64,000 bases of DNA from Paenarthrobacter aurescens (GTDB taxonomy: Bacteria > Actinomycetota > Actinomycetes > Actinomycetales > Micrococcaceae). The stretch spans positions 682,001-746,000 of the forward strand of contig NZ_CP157456.1 in the NCBI RefSeq assembly GCF_041549525.1, read 5' to 3'. Of the stretch, positions 34,834 through 42,998 are shown in pieces (the first letter of the stretch is position 1; every line of letters begins with the position of its first letter). The translations under genes were made by a program, and so were the position numbers. Below the pieces are notes generated by a model that was not told the origin of the DNA, ran no database searches, and saw nothing but the letters and a program-made list of their open reading frames with translations.

Positions 34834-35136
34834 GGTGTGGGCTCCTCTCGCAGGCAGGACGTAGACCGGAGTGTTGACCGGCCATTTTCTGGAATCCTAC
34901 CCGCGGAATTATCCACATAGCCAGCAGGAAGCCTTGACCAAGCCCTCCAGTGCGGGAAATAATTCCGGAAGTTCGTTCTAGAAACGCATATTGCGGCATA
35001 TATCCGAATGCTGCGATTTTTGACGCAGGACGCCCCGAAACCCGGGTGCCGTTTTCACCGTCGGGCTGCAACTGGTTGAATCGCTATATAGCGCCAACTG
35101 GTCGCAGCCAAACAAGCCAGAGAGGAACGCGGCCTG
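34834..35136. promoter_or_regulatory. Divergent promoter region with two related palindromes
   Basis: This 303-base gap separates the TetR gene from the cytochrome b561-like gene. TTCCGGAA (34963-34970) and TTCTAGAA (34976-34983) are 8-bp palindromes of the same TTCYNGAA type, with centres 13 bases apart. A purine-rich ribosome site (AGAGAGGAA) precedes the cytochrome start by about 12 bases. No gene was seen inside. Confidence 0.45.
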
Positions 35137-36069
35137 ATGTCCGTTTCAAGCAAGTCGTCCGGGATCACGTCGAACAGGTGGTTCAAGCCCGTCGTCGTCA
35201 CCGCAGGAGCTTTGGTGGTGGCACTGATCCTGGTGCTCATTGCGCTATGGCTCCGCACCCTGCAGCCCGTGCAGCAGTTCCTCACCGATTACCCCGGGCA
35301 CTCGGCAATTCCGGAGGGCACTCCCACCGGATTTCCGGCATGGCTTGGTTGGCAGCACTTCCTCAACATGTTCTTCATCGTCCTGATCATCCGCTCCGGT
35401 TGGCAGGTGCGCACCACCACCCGCCCGGCGGCCAACTGGACCCGGAACAACAAGGGACTCATCAAAACCAAGAACCCGCCCACCAAGATCAGCCTGGACC
35501 TCTGGTTCCACCTGACCCTGGACGCGCTCTGGGTTCTGAACGGCATCATCTTCATTGTGCTGCTCTTTGCCACAGGCCAGTGGCTAAGGATCGTCCCCAC
35601 CAGCTGGGATGTCTTCCCCAACGCCGTCTCGGCCGGGCTGCAGTACGCCTCGCTGAACTGGCCGGTTGAAAACGGCTGGAACAACTACAACAGCCTCCAG
35701 CTCCTGACGTACTTCGTCACGGTCTTCATCGCCGCGCCGTTGGCCATCATCACCGGAATCCGGATGTCCGGGGCATGGCCCAAGAAGGCTGCCATCAACA
35801 AGTTCTACCCGATCGAGCTCGCCCGCAAGATCCACTTCCCGGTGATGATCTACTTCGTGGCCTTCGTGATCGTCCACGTCACCCTGGTGCTGGCCACTGG
35901 TGCGCTGCGGAACCTCAACCACATGTACGCCGCCAACGACGACAACAACAGCTGGTGGGGTTTCGGGATCTTCGCAGCATCCATCGTCTTCACGGCGGCG
36001 GCCTGGTTCCTGGCCCGCCCGTTGTTCCTGCGGCCCATAGCTTCACTCATGGGCAAGGTCTCGCGCTAG
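35137..36069 (+). CDS. Cytochrome b561 / b6-domain membrane protein
   Basis: A 310-residue membrane protein with five to six helices and candidate heme-ligand histidines His74 (GWQHFLNM), His125 (WFHLTLDAL), His233 (KIHFPVMIYF) and His247 (VIVHVTLV). This resembles the cytochrome b subunit of formate dehydrogenases and the membrane part of molybdopterin sulfite oxidase-like systems, but no oxidoreductase partner is encoded beside it. It would pass electrons between the quinone pool and an unknown partner. Its stop overlaps the thiD stop by 4 bases (convergent). Confidence 0.83.
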   Translation: MSVSSKSSGITSNRWFKPVVVTAGALVVALILVLIALWLRTLQPVQQFLTDYPGHSAIPEGTPTGFPAWLGWQHFLNMFFIVLIIRSGWQVRTTTRPAANWTRNNKGLIKTKNPPTKISLDLWFHLTLDALWVLNGIIFIVLLFATGQWLRIVPTSWDVFPNAVSAGLQYASLNWPVENGWNNYNSLQLLTYFVTVFIAAPLAIITGIRMSGAWPKKAAINKFYPIELARKIHFPVMIYFVAFVIVHVTLVLATGALRNLNHMYAANDDNNSWWGFGIFAASIVFTAAAWFLARPLFLRPIASLMGKVSR

Positions 36070-36902
36070 GACAAAGCCCCACCCTGCCACAGGGCGTCAA
36101 AGGGGGCGCCGGAGGACACTCGGTTCTTGATTCCGGCAGTCACGAAAGCCTTCGCAGTTCGCGCGGCTTCCAGAGGAGTGGCGCCCTTGGCCAGTTCGGC
36201 AGTCACAGCAGCGGCCAGCGAGCAACCCGCACCGGACACAGCCACTTCGCCAACTTTCGGCGCGCGCAGGACTTCCAGGGTCTCACCGTCGTAGTAAACG
36301 TCGACGGCGTCCGGCCCTTCCAGCCGCACCCCGCCCTTGGCGAGGACTGCTGCGCCGCTGATCTGGTGGATGCGGATGGCGGCGGATTTAAGCGACTCTT
36401 CGTCGGTGATGGTCAGCCCGGAAAGGGACTCGGCTTCGAAGTGGTTCGGAGTGACAAAAGTAGCCAGCGGCAGGATCTGCGCCTTCAAAGCCTGATCGGT
36501 ATCCAGGGCGTGGCCGGGCTCCTGGCCCTTGCAGATCAACACCGGGTCAAGGACCACATGCTTGAAGGAACCATCGGCCAGCGCCTTCTCCACGGTGCTG
36601 ATGGTTGCAGGGCTTCCCAGCATGCCGATCTTCACGGTGTCCAAAACAGAAGGTGCGCCGGAAGCGGCACCGTAGGCCGCCGTCGTCGCTTCCAGCTGGT
36701 CCGCAATGACCTGCTGGTCCACCGGGACGAAACGGTGGTTCCAGTTGTCCTTCGGGTTGAAGGAAACAATGCACGTGAGGTTCGCGATGCCGAACACTCC
36801 GAGTTCCTGGAAGGTTTTGAGGTCGGCCTGCGCACCGGCGCCACCGGTCGCTTCGGAGCCGGCAATGGTCAGGGCAATGGCAGGAGCAGCGGCTGAAGTC
36901 AT
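36066..36902 (-). CDS. thiD: Hydroxymethylpyrimidine / phosphomethylpyrimidine kinase
   Basis: A 278-residue ribokinase-fold enzyme that phosphorylates HMP and HMP phosphate for thiamine synthesis. Family marks: ALTIAGSEATGGAGAQADLKTFQELGVFG at the N-terminus (usual form is GSDSGGGAGIQADLKT), LDPVLICKGQ, ATFVTPNHFEAESL, and the GAGCSLAAAVTAELAKG anion hole. The start region keeps Gly-Gly-Ala-Gly but has Glu-Ala-Thr where Asp-Ser-Gly is common. That variation could indicate a pyridoxal/HMP kinase variant. It stands alone without other thi genes. Confidence 0.88.
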   Translation of the reverse strand: MTSAAAPAIALTIAGSEATGGAGAQADLKTFQELGVFGIANLTCIVSFNPKDNWNHRFVPVDQQVIADQLEATTAAYGAASGAPSVLDTVKIGMLGSPATISTVEKALADGSFKHVVLDPVLICKGQEPGHALDTDQALKAQILPLATFVTPNHFEAESLSGLTITDEESLKSAAIRIHQISGAAVLAKGGVRLEGPDAVDVYYDGETLEVLRAPKVGEVAVSGAGCSLAAAVTAELAKGATPLEAARTAKAFVTAGIKNRVSSGAPFDALWQGGALS

Positions 36903-36945
36903 GACTCCATTTTGGCAGTTGCTCCGGTTCGACTCCTAAACGAGG

Positions 36946-37932
36946 CTAGCCGTGCAACGTCTGGTAGGCGGCCTCGGCGGCCGGATGCAGCGGGATGCCC
37001 GCGGTGTTGATGAGGGTTTCCGGGCTGAGGAACTGGACGCCGGTGCTCGACGTCGGAACCAGATCCTGAGCCTGCTCCACCAACAACTCCACTGTCCGCC
37101 GAACAACATGATCGGCCAGATCCCTGCGGCACAGGAGAAGGTTGGCCACGCCCACGGTCCAGACGGCGGGGGCGTTACCGTAGCTGTTGGCCGGGATCAG
37201 CACGCGGTCGTAGAAGAACCCCGACTCTGCGCGCGTTGCCGGGATGTGCTCGGAAATGTCCAGGAGCCGAAGGCCAATGTGCTTCGCTGCGGCCGCGATG
37301 GGAGCGGTGGGCACCCCTCCCGATTGGATCATCACGTCAATCGAACCGTCCTGCAGTGAGGCCAGTGCCTGGTTCAAGCCGAGATTCACTTGCTTCAAGG
37401 TGCGGGGTGGTTCGGAGAGTCCCGCAGCTGTGATGATCCGTCCAGCGGTCAGGGTGGTTCCCGAGCCCACCTCACCCACGCCCGCGATCTTCCCGGCGAG
37501 GTCTGCGAGGGTCCGTATCCCGCTGTCCTCCCGCACGATGCAGTGGACGTAGTTCTGGTACACCTTTCCCAGTGCTACCAGGTCTTCGGGTTTCGCTGGC
37601 GTCCTGGCGGGCGCTGCGGCCTGCGCTGCTGCATCGGCCAGCGCGACGGCGAAGGTCACCTCGCCGGACACAACCCGCTGGATGTTCTCCAGACTTCCGC
37701 CGGTGACCAGCGCGGCGGTGTTTGCGGCCACACCTTCCCGCTGCAGCAAGTCTGCCAGGAGGGTGGCGAACTCCAGGTAAAAGCCACCGGATTCACCACC
37801 GGCAACAGTGAGCTCCTTCGGCTGTTCTTCCGGCGTGCAGGCTGTGGTCGACGCGAGCAGGGCGCCGCCGATGCCCAGTGCCAAGCCTGCTCTGATGGCG
37901 TTTCGCCGGGAGATCGTGGGTGCCTTAGACAT
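36946..37932 (-). CDS. TAXI-family TRAP-type binding lipoprotein, without a permease
   Basis: A 328-residue TAXI-family solute-binding protein. The N-terminus has a twin-arginine-like lipoprotein signal (TISRRNAIRAGLALGIGGALLASTTAC). The mature part opens LTVAGGESGGFYLEFATLLADLL, the usual ligand loop, followed by AGVGEVGSGTTLTAGRIITAAGL. TAXI proteins normally serve TRAP transporters, but no TRAP permease gene is present. Instead the gene overlaps the end of a sensor kinase by 8 bases. The start was chosen at 37932, behind GGGGA; 37941 and 37956 are alternatives. A ligand-sensing role for the kinase is suggested by the coupling. Confidence 0.85.
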   Translation of the reverse strand: MSKAPTISRRNAIRAGLALGIGGALLASTTACTPEEQPKELTVAGGESGGFYLEFATLLADLLQREGVAANTAALVTGGSLENIQRVVSGEVTFAVALADAAAQAAAPARTPAKPEDLVALGKVYQNYVHCIVREDSGIRTLADLAGKIAGVGEVGSGTTLTAGRIITAAGLSEPPRTLKQVNLGLNQALASLQDGSIDVMIQSGGVPTAPIAAAAKHIGLRLLDISEHIPATRAESGFFYDRVLIPANSYGNAPAVWTVGVANLLLCRRDLADHVVRRTVELLVEQAQDLVPTSSTGVQFLSPETLINTAGIPLHPAAEAAYQTLHG

Positions 37933-39337
37933 GAGAGCCATCCCCAGGCCCCGCAAATTCGAGTCGGGCTACCAACCCGTGTGCCTCACGCGTTTGTAGG
38001 ATCAGTCGCCCACCGTTCGCCTGTGCCAGGCGCTCCACGATGGTCATGCCCAAGCCGTTGCCGGGAATCTTGTTGTGCTGCGGCGCCCGCCAGAACCTGG
38101 TGGTGGACTCAGCGAGCTGTTCGGCTGGAAGGCCGGGACCGTCGTCGGAAATTACGACGGCGGTGCCTCCGCTCGTCTGCTGGGTAGCCACCGTGATGCG
38201 GGAGCCGGGTGCGTACTTGATGGCGTTGGTGAGGAGTTCGCCCACCATGTGCGCGAGTTCGTCGGGGTCGCACACGATGTGGCTTTCGGACGCAGGGCCC
38301 TTCAACGTCAGCTCTGATCCGGCACGGTGAGCGGCCGGCGTCGCCCTTTCCACTTCGCCTTGCAGGACTGGGTAGGGATCGATGACGGCCAGACGCTTGT
38401 GCTCGGTGTGCTCCACACGGGATGACCCTTCGAAGGCGCGATGTTCAGCGGTAGCCAGCTTCAGCACGCCGTCGAGCATTTCTTCCACCCGCTCAAGTTC
38501 CGCGACGACGCCCGCTGCCGCCTCCTTCTCCGGGGCTGAGCGCAACGCCAGCTGCAGCAGATCGATGCGCAAGCGCAGCGCACCAACAGGGTTTCGGAGC
38601 TGGTGCGAGGTGTCGGCGATGAGCCGGCGCTGGGACTCCATGCTCTCCGTCACCGTGCCGGCCATGGCCGTGAAGGAGCGGCTGAGTTCGCGCAGTTCCG
38701 GTGGGCCCGCCTCCGGGAGTTGGCTGGTTTTGCCCGTGGTTTCCAACTCGTGGACAGCCTTGCTCAGTCTGTGGACGGGGCGCAGGACCCAGCCGGTGAT
38801 GCGGGATGCCGCCAGCAGGAGCAGCGCACCCAACGCCACAGCGGCAAGCACGACCACGAGCCACCGCTCCCGTAACTTCTGCCGGGCAGCGTCGAGGTCC
38901 ACTTCAAGGACCACCTCGCCGAGTACCTGGCTAGCGGTGCCGAAGGACCGGGAGATGATGTCTGTGCCAGATCCGAAGGCGCGGATGGGGTTCAAAGTGG
39001 TGTCGCTGAGGTTCAGGCTGGCCCGGTTGAGTGCGTCCCGGGCCTCGGGTTGGTCCTCGCTGAGCCCGCCGGAGTTGATTGTCACTTCTTGGAGCCGGAT
39101 CAGGATTCCTTCACCATAAAGCTCGGAGTACCGGTCCATTTCCCGTTGCAGTTGGCTGGTGTTGTTGTCCTGCGCTGCGTCGCTGGCCAGCTGGGCGAAG
39201 CGATTGAGGGCTGCGACGCGGTTGATCTGCAGTTCCTGGGTGAGCTCCCGGCTGGCTGAAGTGAGGATCACGCTGGACACGGTCACCACGATGATCACCA
39301 CCAGCAGGCTCAGGATGCCGAGGACGCGGACTTTCAC
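37925..39337 (-). CDS. Sensor histidine kinase (HAMP-HisKA type)
   Basis: A 470-residue membrane kinase. First helix at about residues 5-25, extracytoplasmic sensor region at 26-158, second helix at about 159-177, HAMP at about 182-230, phospho-acceptor His245 in LIADTSHQLRNPVGALRLRI, then N-box (LLTNAIKYAPG) and G-box (DDGPGLPAEQ, GNGLGMTIV). Its N-terminal ATG overlaps the response-regulator stop. Sits between the regulator and the TAXI lipoprotein gene in one operon, so the lipoprotein may deliver its signal. Confidence 0.92.
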   Translation of the reverse strand: MKVRVLGILSLLVVIIVVTVSSVILTSASRELTQELQINRVAALNRFAQLASDAAQDNNTSQLQREMDRYSELYGEGILIRLQEVTINSGGLSEDQPEARDALNRASLNLSDTTLNPIRAFGSGTDIISRSFGTASQVLGEVVLEVDLDAARQKLRERWLVVVLAAVALGALLLLAASRITGWVLRPVHRLSKAVHELETTGKTSQLPEAGPPELRELSRSFTAMAGTVTESMESQRRLIADTSHQLRNPVGALRLRIDLLQLALRSAPEKEAAAGVVAELERVEEMLDGVLKLATAEHRAFEGSSRVEHTEHKRLAVIDPYPVLQGEVERATPAAHRAGSELTLKGPASESHIVCDPDELAHMVGELLTNAIKYAPGSRITVATQQTSGGTAVVISDDGPGLPAEQLAESTTRFWRAPQHNKIPGNGLGMTIVERLAQANGGRLILQTREAHGLVARLEFAGPGDGSHV

Positions 39338-39996
39338 GGTTGCTCGACGCGATAGCCGACGCCGCGGACGTTGATGATGAACCCGGGGAGCTGGAGTTTT
39401 GACCTCAGACCTGTGAGGTGAACATCCAAAGATCGGGAGTGCGCAAGAAACGCGTCGCCCCAGAGTGCGTCCAGGATCTGTTCCCTGGTCACCACGGAGC
39501 CGGCGTTTCTGACCAGCAGACTGAGGAGGTCGAACTCTGTTGCTGTGAGGGCGAGTTGCCGTTCCCCGACGGTGGCCACGCGGCGATCGAGGTCCACTTC
39601 CAGTTCCCCGAGGACGATGTTGTGCGGGGCTTGATGGCCGGAACGGTTGGTTCGCCGGGTCACGGCTTCAATTCTTGCGAGCAATTCCACGAGCTTCACA
39701 GGCTTGACCAGATAGTCATCGGCCCCCGAACGAAGGCCCAGAACCACGCTTCGCTCGTCGTCGCGGGCCGTCAGGATCAGGATGGGAATTTGGGTGACCT
39801 GGCGGAGTTTTCGCAGGACATCCAAGCCGTCCAAGTCAGGCAGGCCCAGATCCAGGAGGATCACCTCGTGCTGCCTGTGCGCCAGCAACGCATCCTCGCC
39901 GCGCGATACCCGGGTGTGCTTATGGCCGGCAGAGGCGACGGCAGCGCTCAAGGCCGACGCCATGGCGTCGTCATCCTCGACGATGAGCACGTGCAC
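39334..39996 (-). CDS. OmpR-family response regulator
   Basis: A 220-residue regulator with receiver domain (acidic residues Glu7-Asp8-Asp9, phosphorylated Asp49 in VILLDLGLPDLDG, Lys98 in DYLVKPV) and an OmpR-type winged helix (LTATEFDLLSLLVRNAGSVVTREQILDALWG). First gene of the operon regulator-kinase-TAXI lipoprotein. Its targets may include the MHS transporter gene upstream or the operon itself. ATGA overlap with the kinase start. Confidence 0.93.
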   Translation of the reverse strand: MHVLIVEDDDAMASALSAAVASAGHKHTRVSRGEDALLAHRQHEVILLDLGLPDLDGLDVLRKLRQVTQIPILILTARDDERSVVLGLRSGADDYLVKPVKLVELLARIEAVTRRTNRSGHQAPHNIVLGELEVDLDRRVATVGERQLALTATEFDLLSLLVRNAGSVVTREQILDALWGDAFLAHSRSLDVHLTGLRSKLQLPGFIINVRGVGYRVEQP

Positions 39997-40051
39997 AGGC
40001 TTTGATTCCTTCGGCTTGGGGCTGGTTCGCTACTAGAGCTTAACGTTGTGA

Positions 40052-40098
40052 GGCCCGCTCTGCGCCCTTCGGAGTATCCAAAGCGCGCAGAGCGGGCC
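40052..40098. terminator. Hairpin terminator after the MHS transporter gene
   Basis: GGCCCGCTCTGCGC at 40052-40065 pairs exactly with 40085-40098, a 14-bp stem around a 19-base loop. It lies just downstream of the MHS transporter stop (minus strand) and upstream of the response-regulator operon. No long T-run follows. Confidence 0.75.
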
Positions 40099-40114
40099 CA
40101 ACAAGGCAGGCAGG

Positions 40115-41518
40115 TCAGGCGTTGACGCGATCCTTCGTGCCGTCGTCGTCGGTTTCCTTCACAGCGCCCTTGGCCACGAAGGCGTTGCCCTGCTCCGCAT
40201 CCAAGTGCGTGGGCTTCTTGTTCTTCAGCGCGAAGATGTACACCAGCAGCGAGATGAAGATCGCGGCAGTGACGTAGGTGAAGAACATGTCCACCTGACC
40301 CGACTTCTGCAGGGCCGCACCGATCAGGGGAACCGTGCCGCCGAACAGTGAGTTGGCAATCGCGTAGCCCAGGCCCACGCCAAGCGCGCGGATGGATGCC
40401 GGGAACAGTTCAGCCTTCACCAGTGCGTTGATGGACGTGTAGCCACCCACCATCAACAGGCCGCCGAACATCAGCAGGAACGCCACGAACGGATCCTTGG
40501 TTCCAGCAAGCGTGGACAGCAGCGGCCAGGTGAAGAGCACACCCGTTACACCAAACCAGATCAGCAGCGGCTTCCGGCCGATCTTGTCAGAGAGCATGCC
40601 GTACACAGGCTGCAGAAGCATGAAGATAAAGAGCGCCCAGAAGTTGATCACGGAGGTATCAGTCTTTGCGATGCCGGAAGTATCGTTCATGAACTTCAGG
40701 ATGAAGTTGGTGTACGTGTAGAACGCCACCGTGCCGCCAAGCGTGATGCCAATGCAGATGAGCAGCGGCTTCCAGTGCTTGGTGAACAGCAGTTTCATGG
40801 TGCCAGGCTGGGCCTCGCCCTCAACCTTGACGTGCGCGGCGCGGAGCTGATCCGCGGAAAGAGTTTCCTCCATGGAACGGCGAAGCCAAAGGACCACCAG
40901 CGCAGCGGCGCCACCCAGAGCGAACGGAATCCGCCAGCCCCATGCGGTGAGGTCTTCCTTGCTCATGGTGTTCTGCAGGATCACCAGCACCAGGAGGGCC
41001 AGCATCTGCCCGCCGATCAGCGTGACGTACTGGAAGCTCGAGAAGAAGCCGCGGCGCTTGGCCGTGGCGGCCTCGGACATGTACGTAGCGCTGGTACCGT
41101 ACTCGCCACCCACTGAGAAGCCCTGGATCATGCGGATAAACACCAGCAGAATCAGCGCCCACAGGCCAATGACGTCCTGCGTTGGCAGGATCGCGATGGC
41201 AAAAGATCCGGCCGACATCATGGTCACACTGAGTGTCAGCGCAGCTTTGCGGCCCTTGCGGTCCGCATAACGGCCGAAGAACCAGCTGCCGATTGGACGC
41301 ATAAGGAACGACGTCGAGAACACGGCCATCGCTTCAAGGCCTGCTTGGAGATCGTCCGACGAATTAAAGAAATGCGACTGGAAATACGCCGCGAAAACCG
41401 TATAGACGTAGAGGTCGAACCACTCCACGAGGTTGCCCGCGGAGCCCTTGAGGATGTTGCTCACGGCTTTACGTGTCTGGGCGGCTTCGCTCAGAGGTGC
41501 AGCTTGTTGGGTGCTCAT
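40115..41518 (-). CDS. MHS-family MFS symporter (alpha-ketoglutarate permease-like)
   Basis: A 467-residue metabolite:H+ symporter with 12 membrane helices. The loop after helix 2 reads RPIGSWFFGRYADRKGRKAAL, and GFSVGGEYGTSATYMSEAA is the family mark after helix 5. The start at 41518 (AGGAAGG upstream) gives the usual short polar N-terminus; 66 extra upstream codons are arginine-rich and unlikely. Related proteins carry alpha-ketoglutarate, shikimate, proline or betaine. A link to the two-component operon downstream is possible but a terminator lies between them. Confidence 0.88.
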   Translation of the reverse strand: MSTQQAAPLSEAAQTRKAVSNILKGSAGNLVEWFDLYVYTVFAAYFQSHFFNSSDDLQAGLEAMAVFSTSFLMRPIGSWFFGRYADRKGRKAALTLSVTMMSAGSFAIAILPTQDVIGLWALILLVFIRMIQGFSVGGEYGTSATYMSEAATAKRRGFFSSFQYVTLIGGQMLALLVLVILQNTMSKEDLTAWGWRIPFALGGAAALVVLWLRRSMEETLSADQLRAAHVKVEGEAQPGTMKLLFTKHWKPLLICIGITLGGTVAFYTYTNFILKFMNDTSGIAKTDTSVINFWALFIFMLLQPVYGMLSDKIGRKPLLIWFGVTGVLFTWPLLSTLAGTKDPFVAFLLMFGGLLMVGGYTSINALVKAELFPASIRALGVGLGYAIANSLFGGTVPLIGAALQKSGQVDMFFTYVTAAIFISLLVYIFALKNKKPTHLDAEQGNAFVAKGAVKETDDDGTKDRVNA

Positions 41519-41803
41519 CAATGAACCTTCCTGGACGGCAGCATGTTGCAGCGGCCGTGTCTTGCATGAGTTCGTTCTGTCCATGAAGCTCGTGCTCATG
41601 GCGTCCTTGCGCATGGCTCTTCGTCGACTAAGAAAGGCCCTCCTGGTGAAGAGGACATGTTCCAAACTATGGGTGATGCACGGCACAGCCCTAGCTCGCG
41701 GGGGATTTCCTAACACTTCCTTAGGTTTCGGCTTGAGCCGGGCGCGGCCCCGAACCCGTGAACGCCAAGGCTCGGCGGCGGCGGCTCGCTACCCGGCACG
41801 AAG
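41519..41803. other. Intergenic region upstream of the MHS transporter
   Basis: Together with the repeat array that follows, this makes a 423-base stretch without a gene between divergent genes. It should hold the promoter of the MHS transporter. An imperfect short inverted repeat CCTAA-N7-TTAGG is at 41709-41725. Nothing else stands out. Confidence 0.5.
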
Positions 41804-41896
41804 CTCTCTCAGGTCCCTCGGGTTTGGCTGCGTCCCTCTCTCAGGTCCCTCGGGTTTGGCTGCGTCCCTCTCTCAGATCCCTCTGGTTTGGCTGGA
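41804..41896 (-). repeat. 32-bp tandem repeat array, about 2.9 units
   Basis: Nearly identical units begin at 41804, 41836 and 41868, exactly 32 bases apart. Each opens CTCTCTCAG and continues TCCCTCGGGTTTGGCTG; the third has a few changes. On the minus strand the core reads CTGAGAGAG, a variant of the TGTGAGAGA core in the neighbouring arrays. It lies just upstream of the methyltransferase gene and may include its promoter. Confidence 0.9.
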
Positions 41897-41941
41897 GCTT
41901 TTGCTGTAGCTTTCCGGGACGGCCGGAGCTATCTTCGTGGC

Positions 41942-42586
41942 ATGGGTGCAGTTCGTCTCACAGCTCGCGTAGCGCTGCAGGAGGCAGGGAGGATCCCGCT
42001 GCCGCCAGGACAGGTTGTTGGCCTGGTGCTTGATGTAGTCCTCGATCATCTGCGCCCCGTTCGCGTTACCGAGCCCAATGCCCGGCTCAAAGCAGCCGGT
42101 GTTGGCCTGGCGTTGGTTGGAACGGGGATCACCGCGTGGGCAGTCGCGGAGCGCCGGCGCAAAACAACCGGAAACTTTTCGCTGGGGCATCCGGAGGACC
42201 TGGTCACCAGCGGCCCCTATGCTCTGAGTCGCCACCCGATGTATCTGGGGTGGTGGCTCATCCATGCGGGGGTGGCCTTGGGTAGAGGTTCTGCCTGGGC
42301 TTCGGCGACTCTCCCGGCTGGGATCCTCGTGGAGCACCTGGGCGCGCTGTGGGAAGAAAACGTGCTCCGGGAGAGGTTTGGCCAGTCCTACGCCGACTAC
42401 GAAAAAGTGGTTCCTCGCTACTTAGGTTCGCCGGCGTGGTTGATGCGGACGAGTTTCCACACGGCGAGGCGGCCAACGCCTGCTGCGACGGCTATTGATA
42501 AAGGGAAGGCCCACGCGGAGGGGCTCCAAAATCCTCCGAAGGGGACGCAGATGATCGCCCCGGCCGCGAAGAACGCAGCAACGTGA
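41942..42586 (+). CDS. Isoprenylcysteine/phospholipid methyltransferase-like membrane protein
   Basis: A 214-residue protein of the PEMT/ICMT family: three to four membrane helices and the C-terminal SAM-binding core SGPYALSRHPMYLGWWLIHAG, then EENVLRERFGQSYADYEKVVPRYLG. Families of this type methylate lipids or isoprenylated targets; bacterial members are mostly untested. The normal family end is near VPRYL; here about 55 further hydrophilic residues run over the antisense gene at 42418, which suggests a lost stop codon. Start at 41942 gives the best N-terminus, though the frame is open to 41888 and no strong ribosome site is seen. Confidence 0.78.
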   Translation: MGAVRLTARVALQEAGRIPLPPGQVVGLVLDVVLDHLRPVRVTEPNARLKAAGVGLALVGTGITAWAVAERRRKTTGNFSLGHPEDLVTSGPYALSRHPMYLGWWLIHAGVALGRGSAWASATLPAGILVEHLGALWEENVLRERFGQSYADYEKVVPRYLGSPAWLMRTSFHTARRPTPAATAIDKGKAHAEGLQNPPKGTQMIAPAAKNAAT

Positions 42587-42903
42587 AGCCACTGATTCCG
42601 GACGCTTCGTAACGCCACCCCCAAAGGCCATCCGACAGCTGTCCCCACCACGCCGATCGGGATGAGCCCTATGACCATCGCCGTCGCCGTCATGGCAAGG
42701 GTGTAGCTGGCATGGTTTGGGTTGAGGCTCCACGACGGAATGGCCCAAAAGAGGAAGAACACCGCATCAGCCACGACGATTCCTACAACTAAACCCTTGC
42801 CGCTGAGCACCACCCGGTCCTTGGGCCCGTACCGCCAGCCGCCGGATGGGCGTTTTGTTGCCAGCGCGGACTCATCTTCGTCGGTCCATGGTTCCTGGCT
42901 CAC
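42418..42903 (-). CDS. Membrane protein of unknown function
   Basis: A 161-residue protein with a polar 32-residue N-terminus and four predicted membrane helices (from about residues 37, 68, 106 and 131). I do not recognise the family. It starts with ATG behind AGGAGGTAA, a very strong ribosome site, so it is a real gene. Its last 169 bases overlap the 3' part of the methyltransferase frame on the other strand. An array of 32-bp repeats begins immediately upstream. Confidence 0.78.
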   Translation of the reverse strand: MSQEPWTDEDESALATKRPSGGWRYGPKDRVVLSGKGLVVGIVVADAVFFLFWAIPSWSLNPNHASYTLAMTATAMVIGLIPIGVVGTAVGWPLGVALRSVRNQWLHVAAFFAAGAIICVPFGGFWSPSAWAFPLSIAVAAGVGRLAVWKLVRINHAGEPK

Positions 42904-42919
42904 GATTACCTCCTGAGGA

Positions 42920-42998
42920 ATGTGAGAGATCGTCCGCCGAAACTCTCGGGGATGTGAGAGATGGTTCGGCGGAAGGGGCGGTTATGTGAGAGAGCGTG
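42920..42998 (+). repeat. 32-bp-period repeat array overlapping the epimerase gene end
   Basis: ATGTGAGAGA begins at 42920, 42952 and 42984, exactly 32 bases apart. Between the cores, CG-rich segments (CGTCCGCCGAAACTC, GGTTCGGCGGAAGG) are related but not identical. The third unit contains the stop codon and last codons of the epimerase gene on the minus strand (Arg-Ser-Leu-Thr-stop). Confidence 0.88.

Noticed and set aside
36066..36902. PdxY/PdxK pyridoxal kinase instead of ThiD
   Set aside because: Overall motifs (GGAGAQADLKTF, PNHFEAESL) fit ThiD better, although the Glu-Ala-Thr variation near the N-terminus leaves some doubt.
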